Shown: piece after piece, positions 17,448-24,817 of the stretch
Position numbering within the stretch: position 1 is the stretch's first letter
Layout of the letters: each line of letters begins with the position of its first letter
From: Tamlana flava
GTDB lineage: Bacteria; Bacteroidota; Bacteroidia; Flavobacteriales; Flavobacteriaceae
Length of the DNA: 64,000 nt
Direction of reading: 5' to 3'
Assembly: GCF_041287255.1 (NCBI RefSeq)
Contig: NZ_JBGGTX010000003.1
Coordinates: 62,001 to 126,000 of the forward strand
Made by a program: the position numbers and the translations under genes
Notes under the pieces: generated by a model
The model's database searches: none
Told to the model about the DNA's origin: nothing
What the model saw: the letters and a program-made list of their open reading frames with translations, nothing else

Positions 17448-17645
17448 ATGTTAAGCGACAAGCAATCTTTAATACTTTCAGGAATAATGGCCATTGGCAT
17501 TTTTGTTTTTGGAATTTTAGACCTCTTAGATAATTTTGTTGTTTTAACACTCATGACCATTGCCTTCTTCACGATTATTCTCAATCTTCTTTACTTGAGT
17601 TCGAAAGCCGAAGAAGAACCGCAAGAACAGGAATTAGAGGAATAA
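17448..17645 (+). CDS. Small two-helix membrane protein
   Basis: 65 aa with two predicted membrane helices (about 8-27, LILSGIMAIGIFVFGILDLL, and 31-51) and an acidic tail (EEEPQEQELEE). It starts 3 bp after the purB stop, so it is likely co-transcribed. No family recognised. Confidence 0.65.
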   Translation: MLSDKQSLILSGIMAIGIFVFGILDLLDNFVVLTLMTIAFFTIILNLLYLSSKAEEEPQEQELEE

Positions 17646-17649
17646 AAAA

Positions 17650-17673
17650 AAGACAACCCATAAAACTGGGTTG
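17650..17673 (-). terminator. Intrinsic terminator of the sigma/DUF4252 operon
   Basis: CAACCCA/TGGGTTG with a 6-nt loop (17654-17673). On the minus strand it is followed by a run of U, placing it at the end of the 19877-17700 operon. Confidence 0.75.
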
Positions 17674-17699
17674 CCCTCTCATATCAACATAACTATATA

Positions 17700-18242
17700 T
17701 TACTTGAAGAAATTTGTGATGCGCTCGATTTGCGCTTCTTCAAGATTTGCGTTTTGCATGGCGTTAATTAAGGTTATCATTTTATCGGGACTCATGTCGT
17801 CTCCCAAAATCCTAACAATGGCAAAGCCTAATTCTTTTGAACTTCCAAGGAGAATAACCTCATCTGCTTCGTCATCCGTTCCTATATACTTTACCCGTAT
17901 TTTATTGCCTTTATCGCTAAATTCCATTAAATCGTTGTACTTGCTGTCACTCAAAATAGTCTTAACCTTGGCAAGTTCGGCTTCGTAAGACGTGACATCT
18001 TTTTCATTGGCTTTGTAGCCTAAAAAATTCAATTTATCCACCGAATCATATGCCTCCTTTTGTTCTTCGGTAAAACCAGATTTATCAATTTCTATCATCG
18101 ATAATGGAAAATCCTGGGATATGAAGTTCTTGGCTTCTTGATGGTCTACATAATAGCGTTGCAAACTAACTTCATTACCGCAGCTTGATAAAAAAGCTGC
18201 GGTAGTTAAAGCATAAACTAAATATTTAAATGTTCGTTGCAT
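17700..18242 (-). CDS. DUF4252 lipoprotein
   Basis: 180-aa lipoprotein. I set the start at 18242, giving MQRTFKYLVYALTTAAFLSSC with a lipobox cysteine at residue 21. The longer reading begins inside the preceding gene. The body (SLQRYYVDHQEAKNFISQDF; VKYIGTDDEADEVILLG; ISLINAM-like end) matches the DUF4252 family, envelope proteins of unknown role frequent in Flavobacteriia. It follows a second DUF4252 gene by 13 bp in an operon headed by an ECF sigma factor. Confidence 0.82.
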   Translation of the reverse strand: MQRTFKYLVYALTTAAFLSSCGNEVSLQRYYVDHQEAKNFISQDFPLSMIEIDKSGFTEEQKEAYDSVDKLNFLGYKANEKDVTSYEAELAKVKTILSDSKYNDLMEFSDKGNKIRVKYIGTDDEADEVILLGSSKELGFAIVRILGDDMSPDKMITLINAMQNANLEEAQIERITNFFK

Positions 18243-18255
18243 GATTGATGATTTC

Positions 18256-18816
18256 TTATTTTCCTTTTTCCAGATGCTCGCCACCAGGAATATTCATTTT
18301 TGATGTAAGCTTAGATATTTCATTCAAATCGATATCGCCGGTTAGCGCAACAACAACCGTTTCAATTTTACGCTCCTTGCCATTAATTTCAATATTGCTT
18401 TCTATCTTTTTATCAATACCATTCACAAAAATTAAAAGCTCCTTAACATGGTCGGCATCCCTGCCTTCCTTTACATAAAAATTAACCTCAGTGCCGTCGT
18501 CTCTTACTTCCATAAGCTCCTCTAAACTACTTGAACGCGATTTAACCCATTTCGCAATATCTGTTGAAATTACTTTATTATCGGTTACTATGGTTTTAAA
18601 GCTGGTAATACTTTTTACCATATCCATGTAAGCCTTGGCTTCGGCATCATCGGTATCAATGCCAATTTTGGCTATCATTTGAAACATTTTTGGTTTAATG
18701 TTTACATAAGTTACATCTACATTTTCACTGTATTTTTCGAAGATGTCCTTTTGGGCCATTCCCACTAAAGGCATTAACATAACGGCCATTACGAATACGA
18801 TTAATTTATTTTTCAT
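18256..18816 (-). CDS. DUF4252 exported protein
   Basis: 186 aa with a signal peptide (MKNKLIVFVMAVMLMPLVGMAQ), cleaved near residue 22. The rest is of DUF4252 type (EKYSENVDVTYVNIKPKMFQ; FVNGIDKKIESNIEINGKE; VALTGDIDLNEISKLTSK). It lacks a lipobox, unlike its downstream paralogue, so the pair may work as a soluble and a lipid-anchored form. Third gene of the sigma / anti-sigma / DUF4252 / DUF4252 operon. Function unknown; a stress-response output is inferred from the operon. Confidence 0.82.
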   Translation of the reverse strand: MKNKLIVFVMAVMLMPLVGMAQKDIFEKYSENVDVTYVNIKPKMFQMIAKIGIDTDDAEAKAYMDMVKSITSFKTIVTDNKVISTDIAKWVKSRSSSLEELMEVRDDGTEVNFYVKEGRDADHVKELLIFVNGIDKKIESNIEINGKERKIETVVVALTGDIDLNEISKLTSKMNIPGGEHLEKGK

Positions 18817-18889
18817 TGTTCTTGTTTTTAAGTTGTTTTTTTCTGTTCGTTTCTTTTTTTGATTTATACTGAAACTGGTTCAGTACATG

Positions 18890-19381
18890 TTAATTTTTAA
18901 AAATTATATTTTTTGTGTTTTCAATTTCGTTGAGATACCCCAAAGTTGATGTTCCTTTGTTCATTTCATTTAAGTATCCAATGGTTGATGTACCTTTGTT
19001 AAGTTTTTCAGAAATCATTGCTAACGATCTTGAAACCTCTTCAAAAGCTTTTTCTGGTTCACAGTACGTACCTACTAAATCCGTTTCACAAGAATCGGCA
19101 TTAAAAAGCGACATCGTAAAATAAACTCCCAACATTAGAACCGCTACGGCTGCGACAGAAATCCATTTGTAATTAAATATACGTTTGGTGTTTAATGGAA
19201 TGTCCTTAGTAAACTGTTCCTGCTGATTTACCAAAAAATACGCAAACATGGGTTTATAATGCTCTAAATGCGGCGCAACCGTGTCGCTGGTAAAATAGTT
19301 TTTCAACACTTGCTCTTCTTTTAGGGTGGTTTCACCGTTTTCGTACTTTTCCAGTAATTTTTCTATATTATTTAATACCAT
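18890..19381 (-). CDS. Probable anti-sigma factor with tandem 13-residue repeat
   Basis: 163 aa, one membrane helix at about residues 71-90 (YKWISVAAVAVLMLGVYFT). The N-terminal part would be cytoplasmic and able to bind the sigma factor encoded just upstream, whose stop codon it overlaps by 14 bp. The short periplasmic tail has two adjacent copies of NKGTST(I/L)GYLNE(M/I), about residues 130-155. I recognise no named anti-sigma domain; the role is inferred from topology and position. Confidence 0.7.
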   Translation of the reverse strand: MVLNNIEKLLEKYENGETTLKEEQVLKNYFTSDTVAPHLEHYKPMFAYFLVNQQEQFTKDIPLNTKRIFNYKWISVAAVAVLMLGVYFTMSLFNADSCETDLVGTYCEPEKAFEEVSRSLAMISEKLNKGTSTIGYLNEMNKGTSTLGYLNEIENTKNIIFKN

Positions 19382-19877
19382 AATTATGAGTATTAGTTAA
19401 TTGTTCACGAATTGTTTTTCTCGCTCTTGATAAGGCTACACGTACCGCATTATTATTCATATCCAGCATTTTGGCAATCTCATCAAAATCATATTCTTCT
19501 ATATCCCTCAATTGAATAATCATGCGTTGCTGTTCTGGTAGTTCTTCAATAATTTTCGACACCCAACTTACACTGTCATTCAACTCAACTTGCTTTTGTA
19601 ATGCTATTTGCTTATCCTCGTAATTACTATGCACAATCTTTAAGTTCTGCGCTTGCTTTGATTTTAACTTGTCAAAACAATAATTTTTTGTCATAGTCAT
19701 GGAAAAGGCTTCAACATTTTTATACTCTTGAATCTTTTTCTTGTTATTCCACAATTTCAACAGAACTTCTTGAGTTGCATCTTCAGCTTCCTCTGTAGAT
19801 ACCAGCAATCGTTTGGCTAAACGAAACACTTTATCCTTAAAGGGCATTACTATATTTAAAAACTCTGTTTGAGTCAT
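19368..19877 (-). CDS. ECF RNA polymerase sigma factor
   Basis: 169-aa sigma-70 family protein with region 2 (EEAEDATQEVLLKLWNNKKK, residues about 29-48) and region 4 (LPEQQRMIIQLRDIEEYDFD; ALSRARKTIREQL), and no region 1 or 3, as in extracytoplasmic-function sigmas. It heads a four-gene minus-strand operon with an anti-sigma candidate and two DUF4252 proteins, so it probably answers an envelope signal. An ECF-like promoter lies upstream, suggesting autoregulation. Confidence 0.9.
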   Translation of the reverse strand: MTQTEFLNIVMPFKDKVFRLAKRLLVSTEEAEDATQEVLLKLWNNKKKIQEYKNVEAFSMTMTKNYCFDKLKSKQAQNLKIVHSNYEDKQIALQKQVELNDSVSWVSKIIEELPEQQRMIIQLRDIEEYDFDEIAKMLDMNNNAVRVALSRARKTIREQLTNTHNYGIK

Positions 19878-19922
19878 TTTGATTGGCTTACTGAAACAGC
19901 TTGGTTACCGCTGTTTGATATT

Positions 19923-19950
19923 ACGACGAACCACATTCCATTTTGTTACA
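19923..19950 (-). promoter_or_regulatory. Candidate ECF-type promoter of the sigma/DUF4252 operon
   Basis: On the minus strand TGTAAC, 16-nt spacer, CGTCGT (19950 to 19923), about 45 bp before the sigma start. The TGTAAC/CGTC pair with this spacing differs from the housekeeping TAnnTTTG type, suggesting that the sigma factor drives its own operon. Confidence 0.5.
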
Positions 19951-20020
19951 AAAATTTTTTATATCGCAATAATGTAAGTATTTTTAGAGTTTTATAGACT
20001 ACTTATATTAAAAATGCTTT

Positions 20021-21505
20021 ATGAAAAATTTAAAAGCCCTAATCCTACTTTTTAGTGTTTCTGTTCTGTCTTTCAGTTGTTTTGAAGATAACGATGATGT
20101 ACCTATTGCCACCAGTGAAATAAACGATTTTGTTTGGAAAGGCATGAATCTTTTTTACTTGTATAAAGATAATGTTCCGGATTTGGCCAACGACCGTTTT
20201 TCAAGCAATTCCCAATACGCCAATTATTTGGAAGGTTTTAACAGTCCCGAAAGTTTATTTGAAAGCTTGATTTACCAAAGGCTGACCATAGACCAATTTA
20301 GCTGGATTACTCCAGACTATTTTGCCAATGAAGATCTTTTGAATGGCCGAGGGCTGACCAACGGTATGCAATACACTTTTATTAGTCGGTCAACCACAGA
20401 TCCAACAAGATATGGCATTATATTATATGTTTTACCAGATAGTGACGCTGATGACAAAGGTTTAAAACGTGGTGATATTTTTTATGCTGTAAATGGCACA
20501 GAGTTATACTATAATTCACTAGCAGACAACAATTATTCTTTATTAAACGATACAAACTATAGCATAGACCTTGGCACTTATAACACCAATGGCACTTCTG
20601 ATACGGCTGATGATTCGGTTACTCCACTTGGAACTACTGTAACATTAACCAAAGAAGAACTCACCGAAAACCCAATACACGTGAGTAAAGTTTTAAACGT
20701 TGGTGGTAAATCTATTGGCTATTTAATGTATAATGGATTTAATGGAAGTTCTGCAGAATTAAACAATGTGTTTGCCACATTTAAATCTGCTGGCGTTACA
20801 GATTTGGTTGTTGATTTACGTTATAATCCAGGTGGATTTACCAGCAAAGCTATTTTGCTGACCAGTTTAATAACTGGACAATTTACTGGCGAAGTACTTA
20901 ATATAGATCAATTTAATAGCGAATTACAGGCTGAGTTTGAAGCAAGCAATCCCGAATTTTTGGAAGACAGGTTTATTGACAATGAAAACGGCCTATCGTT
21001 AAACAGCTTGAACTTGAGTAAAGTTTATTTTTTAACGACTAGATGGAGCGCTTCCGCAAGTGAGTTTACTATCAATTCCTTGACTCCGTACATTGATGTT
21101 GTTCAAATAGGTTCCAATACACGAGGTAAATACCAAGGTTCTTGGACGTTGTATGATTCTCCAAATTTTCTAAAAGAAGGCGCCAACCCAAACCATACTT
21201 ACGCCCTTCAACCATTAATATTTAAATACTCAAACATTCAAGGCAATACCGATTTTATTGATGGACTTCCGCCCGATACGATGTTAAACGAAACCAGATT
21301 GAACTTAGGTATTTTAGGTGATGAAAATGAACCGCTTTTAGCTGAGGCCATTTCGCAAATTACGTCAAGTGGCAAACAAATTAGTAACAAATCTGAAAAC
21401 ATTGAGGCCCATATCCCATTTGAAATATTGCAATCGGCCAATGGTAAATTGATAGATGATAGAGAAATTCCTCTCGATATCATTCAACCTATATTTTCTA
21501 AATAA
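20021..21505 (+). CDS. S41-family (C-terminal processing type) peptidase lipoprotein
   Basis: 494-aa lipoprotein; signal peptide with lipobox cysteine at residue 20 (SVLSFSC). A PDZ-like segment (LPDSDADDKGLKRGDIFYAV, about 145-165) precedes the tail-specific protease core: IGYLMYNGF, DLVVDLRYNPGG, and WSASASEFTINSL with the candidate nucleophile Ser. Expected to be a periplasmic or outer-membrane serine protease. The gene stands alone, ending at a very strong hairpin. Confidence 0.87.
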   Translation: MKNLKALILLFSVSVLSFSCFEDNDDVPIATSEINDFVWKGMNLFYLYKDNVPDLANDRFSSNSQYANYLEGFNSPESLFESLIYQRLTIDQFSWITPDYFANEDLLNGRGLTNGMQYTFISRSTTDPTRYGIILYVLPDSDADDKGLKRGDIFYAVNGTELYYNSLADNNYSLLNDTNYSIDLGTYNTNGTSDTADDSVTPLGTTVTLTKEELTENPIHVSKVLNVGGKSIGYLMYNGFNGSSAELNNVFATFKSAGVTDLVVDLRYNPGGFTSKAILLTSLITGQFTGEVLNIDQFNSELQAEFEASNPEFLEDRFIDNENGLSLNSLNLSKVYFLTTRWSASASEFTINSLTPYIDVVQIGSNTRGKYQGSWTLYDSPNFLKEGANPNHTYALQPLIFKYSNIQGNTDFIDGLPPDTMLNETRLNLGILGDENEPLLAEAISQITSSGKQISNKSENIEAHIPFEILQSANGKLIDDREIPLDIIQPIFSK

Positions 21506-21553
21506 GTACAAAATTTTAGATTTTAGATTTTCATTTTGAACGGATTCTTTCTT

Positions 21554-21598
21554 AAAACAAAAAGTCCCCGGGGCAATACCTCGGGGACTTTTTGTTTT
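21554..21598. terminator. Strong bidirectional terminator
   Basis: 17-bp perfect stem AAAACAAAAAGTCCCCG / CGGGGACTTTTTGTTTT with an 11-nt loop. It has a U tract in both directions and separates the convergent S41 peptidase and BtuB-like genes. Confidence 0.9.
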
Positions 21599-21629
21599 AA
21601 AATTTAATGAAACACTTTTTTTAAGGTTT

Positions 21630-23501
21630 CTATAAATTAATATTTAGGCCTAAAATTATGTTTCTTCCTTTGGTTGTATAGCCCAAAATTTCGAAATAAT
21701 CTTCGTTGAGTAAATTGCTAACATTTGCAAAAAGCTTTAATTTATTTTCGATTATTCTGTGACTGAAATATAAATCGATTAAAGAAAAAGCATCCAATTG
21801 CACATCTTGGTAGGTTGAAAAATCGGTATCTGTTCTTTTACCAACAAATTGATAATTTATGGATGCAATTGTATTTTTACAAAAATTGTATCCTAAGCTT
21901 GCATTGACTTTATGTTTTGGCACTCTTAGGCGCACACCATCTTTTACTTCAGTAAAGGTATAATTGGCACTTACCGTTAAATCTTTAACCAGGCTAACCT
22001 CCGTTTCTGCCTCAAAACCGTGAACCGTTGCTTCTGTGGTAGCATTTTCATAAGCACTGGTATAAATAATCGTATTCTGTTCCTTTCGGTTAAAATAAAC
22101 TCCATTTAAACGAACCCTTTGTTTTTGGCTGAATTCAAATCCGCCTTCAATGGTTTTATTCTCTTCTGGCTCCAGGTTAGGGTTAGCCCCAAAAAAACCG
22201 AATAATTGAGATAAATTAGGTGCAATAAACGAGGTAGCATATGAGCCAAAAACCTTAGCATAGCCGTCGTTTACCGAAATGCTGTATGAGGGATTTAGAC
22301 TATATACAAAATGAGAGCCATATTCACTGTGGCTGCTAAACCTTGCACCAGTGTTAATGTTCAAACCAAAATCAGACACATAAACCATATTGATGTACGG
22401 ATCAGTGTTGGTAAAACCTTCCTCTGCACCAAACAAACTTTTGTAATTACCATAATTTACACCCAAAATGGTATAGAAGGCATCATTAAAGACATATTTG
22501 TTAAAAGCATCGAATACATAACTTTCTGCTTCATGTATTGAAGAAAAATCGGAGATGGTCTCACGGTCAATCTTGGTATAAGCAGCATTAATTTGAAAAC
22601 TTCCATGTTCATAGCTAATTTTCGGAGACAACCCTACTCGCTTTTGTTGTGAACTATATTTATAGTCCGTATCTGAAAAAGTGTAAGTTGGCGGTGGGAA
22701 ACCATCAATATCAGATTTAAAATTATCATAACTCGCAAATGCTGTCAATTCAAAAGATTTATAAAACCCATAACCTAATTTCATATTGATATTATACCTC
22801 GAAAAAGGGTCTTTCTCTGGGTTCTCAGATTTTGCCCCTGATAACCCATCGGCATATCGGTTTCCAAAACTTGCCAAATAGGCCAGCTTCTTAACGGACC
22901 CATTAACAAAAACGTTATTGGTAAAACTAGCTCCGTTATAATTCAAATCATCTTGAGTTTGGTTAGTTCCAACAGCGGTTAAAAAACTTCCTGAAAAACT
23001 ATCCTCTGAAACCTTTTTTGTGGTAATGTTTATCACCGCAGTAGCAGCTGCATTTCCGTAAAGTGTACTGGCCGCCCCTTTTATGATTTCTATTGATTCA
23101 ACAGTGTTTAAATCTAATAGCCTTAAATCATAATCGTTTGAAACACTTGAGGGGTCGTTTATTTGAATGCCATCAATGAGCACCAAAACCTGTCGATTGT
23201 TTCCACCCCTAATGTAATTTCCAAGATTTTGACCTTCCACACCTCGGCTTCCGTTAATTTCTATACCACTTTTTGTATTGATTAATTCGGAAATGGAACG
23301 GCCTTGATTGTTTTCAAGTTCTTTTCTGGAAATCTTAACAACCGTTTTCCCTGAATTTTCTCTTTTCAATTCAAAACGGGAATCTGAAACTACAATTTCA
23401 TCTAGCTGTTCCACCTTTGTTGAATCGATTTGGTTTTGCGAAAAACCAAAAATAGACATACCAAAACACAGCACGCCTAAAACATTTGTTTTTTTGTTCA
23501 T
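21630..23501 (-). CDS. btuB: TonB-dependent cobalamin receptor, BtuB-like
   Basis: 623-aa outer-membrane receptor. I start it at 23501 (MNKKTNVLGVLCFGMSIFGF, signal peptide); the longer open frame reads back into the riboswitch. The TonB box region (LDEIVVSD) and plug domain (ISELINTKSGIEINGSRG; RGGNNRQVLVLIDGIQIND; SIEIIKGAASTLYGNAA) lead into a 22-strand barrel ending in a terminal aromatic strand. The cobalamin riboswitch directly upstream identifies B12 or a related corrinoid as substrate. Confidence 0.92.
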   Translation of the reverse strand: MNKKTNVLGVLCFGMSIFGFSQNQIDSTKVEQLDEIVVSDSRFELKRENSGKTVVKISRKELENNQGRSISELINTKSGIEINGSRGVEGQNLGNYIRGGNNRQVLVLIDGIQINDPSSVSNDYDLRLLDLNTVESIEIIKGAASTLYGNAAATAVINITTKKVSEDSFSGSFLTAVGTNQTQDDLNYNGASFTNNVFVNGSVKKLAYLASFGNRYADGLSGAKSENPEKDPFSRYNINMKLGYGFYKSFELTAFASYDNFKSDIDGFPPPTYTFSDTDYKYSSQQKRVGLSPKISYEHGSFQINAAYTKIDRETISDFSSIHEAESYVFDAFNKYVFNDAFYTILGVNYGNYKSLFGAEEGFTNTDPYINMVYVSDFGLNINTGARFSSHSEYGSHFVYSLNPSYSISVNDGYAKVFGSYATSFIAPNLSQLFGFFGANPNLEPEENKTIEGGFEFSQKQRVRLNGVYFNRKEQNTIIYTSAYENATTEATVHGFEAETEVSLVKDLTVSANYTFTEVKDGVRLRVPKHKVNASLGYNFCKNTIASINYQFVGKRTDTDFSTYQDVQLDAFSLIDLYFSHRIIENKLKLFANVSNLLNEDYFEILGYTTKGRNIILGLNINL

Positions 23502-23584
23502 TTTAATGAATGATTGCTCGAGAATCGCATGGATTATCATACGCAAACTTTTATCCCGAAAGTTTAACTTATAAATTTTGAAAA

Positions 23585-23812
23585 AGGCAGGTCTCCTGAC
23601 TTGCGTATCCGTGCTGGTCTTCCCAAAGTTATCATTGCCAATCACGCTTTTTGGCACGATGTGGCAATCTCTTACTTCAGTGACACTAAAAGTATAACAC
23701 GAATCTCTTTTAAGAGATGCCCAATCAAGTTGGGCACTATGCTTACAGTTGCGGGAACAGTTCTGGAATTACACCAGATTCCCTTTTAATCTATCCACGT
23801 GAAATGGACAAA
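23585..23812 (-). ncRNA. Cobalamin (B12) riboswitch
   Basis: Reading the minus strand: AAAAGGGAATCTGGTGTAA near 23785, then GAACTGTTCCCGCAACTGTA, an internal hairpin GCCCAA/TTGGGC, and at the 3' end AAGTCAGGAGACCTGCC (23602-23586). That 3' end matches the B12-box consensus. It lies 84 bp before the btuB start and would repress the receptor when cobalamin is abundant. The 5' boundary is approximate. Confidence 0.95.
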
Positions 23813-23864
23813 ACCAAATTTCAATACAAAAGTAATTTATTAAAAGAAATTGCACCCATTGAAA

Positions 23865-23972
23865 TTATTTTTTCTTGCTCATTTTATAAACGAGGTAAAT
23901 AAAGCCCAAAAGAAAATGGGCTATAATGACACCAGCAACTATGTATAGTGTTAAATTTGAACCATCTCGCAT
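23865..23972 (-). CDS. 35-residue single-span membrane protein
   Basis: Short gene: 35 codons plus TAA. The protein starts MRDGSNLTLY, has one hydrophobic helix (about residues 9-29, YIVAGVIIAHFLLGFIYLVY), then a basic tail KMSKKK that would sit in the cytoplasm. A TACATTTG -7-like box lies about 20 bp upstream. It ends 53 bp before the riboswitch on the same strand, so it may share a transcript with btuB. Composition and the clean start, helix and stop favour a real gene; no family is recognised. Confidence 0.5.
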   Translation of the reverse strand: MRDGSNLTLYIVAGVIIAHFLLGFIYLVYKMSKKK

Positions 23973-24119
23973 AAGATTAACTTTAACCAAATGTATAGTT
24001 TTTGCAAAAGGAAATAAGTTACCTATGTTACTTGGCTAGAGGTTAAATTTAGGGTCAGATGTTTCGTGGTTATAACAATTAGTCTTATTTTTGAACTATC
24101 AAAAAAACATCATCTCATT

Positions 24120-24614
24120 ATGGGTTCTTTATTTAGTAAAAGACAGTTAATCATTATAGCTTTTATAGCAGTTGCTATTGTATTTCGCCTTGTACCTCAT
24201 TTGCCCAATGTTACGCCAATTACGGCCGCTGCCCTGTTTTCGGGAGTTTATTTTACTGATAAAAAACTAGCTTTTATAATTCCGCTATTAGCTATGGCCA
24301 TCTCTGATATATTTTTAGGTTTTACGCTAACTTCGGCATTCGTTTATACTGCCTTGATTTTGGTTGGATTGATTGGCATCTATTCTAAAAAAATGAACTT
24401 TAAAAGCATTTTAATTAGCAGTATAAGCTTCTTTCTTATAACCAATTTTGGTGTTTGGCTAATTTGGTATCCGTTAAACTTAAACGGTTTATTGGAATGT
24501 TACACCTTGGCCATTCCGTTTTTTAGAAACTCATTAATCGGTGATTTCTTTTTTGCCGGTGTTCTATATTTTGGATTCAATTTTGTATCGAACAGATATT
24601 TGAAAGTAGCCTAA
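24120..24614 (+). CDS. DUF6580-family membrane protein, putative transporter component
   Basis: 164-aa integral membrane protein with about five helices. The start ATG at 24120 (MGSLFSKRQL) is preferred over a GTG 54 bp upstream. Family hallmarks: FRLVPHLPNVTPITAAALF, YFTDKKLAFIIPLLAMAISD, and TNFGVWLIWYPLNLNGLLE followed by AIPFFRNSLIGDFFFAG. DUF6580 proteins resemble small substrate-capture membrane units. The position beside a B12-regulated receptor suggests inner-membrane corrinoid uptake, which is inference only. Confidence 0.82.
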   Translation: MGSLFSKRQLIIIAFIAVAIVFRLVPHLPNVTPITAAALFSGVYFTDKKLAFIIPLLAMAISDIFLGFTLTSAFVYTALILVGLIGIYSKKMNFKSILISSISFFLITNFGVWLIWYPLNLNGLLECYTLAIPFFRNSLIGDFFFAGVLYFGFNFVSNRYLKVA

Positions 24615-24817
24615 TCGTCTTCAAATTCTTGTCAAAATAATTGATTTCAATTTTCAAGCATGACTAAGGCGTTGCGCCTCTGGTTGAAATTCGCTATATT
24701 TAAAGGATTGATTTGCTCCTAAAATCAACCTGATACAATCATTTTTTTCAATTTTCATTCCCTTGAATTGATAAAGGCTAAAAGTTATGGACTTTTACTA
24801 ACATTAATCTTGGCATT

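Noticed and set aside
23502..23657. Extended N-terminus of the BtuB-like protein
   Set aside because: The frame is open back to an ATG at 23657, but that region is the 3' part of the cobalamin riboswitch; the signal peptide starts at 23501.
24660..24690. GGCG-TTG-CGCC hairpin in the gap after the DUF6580 gene
   Set aside because: Only a 4-bp stem and no U run; too weak to call a terminator or repeat copy.
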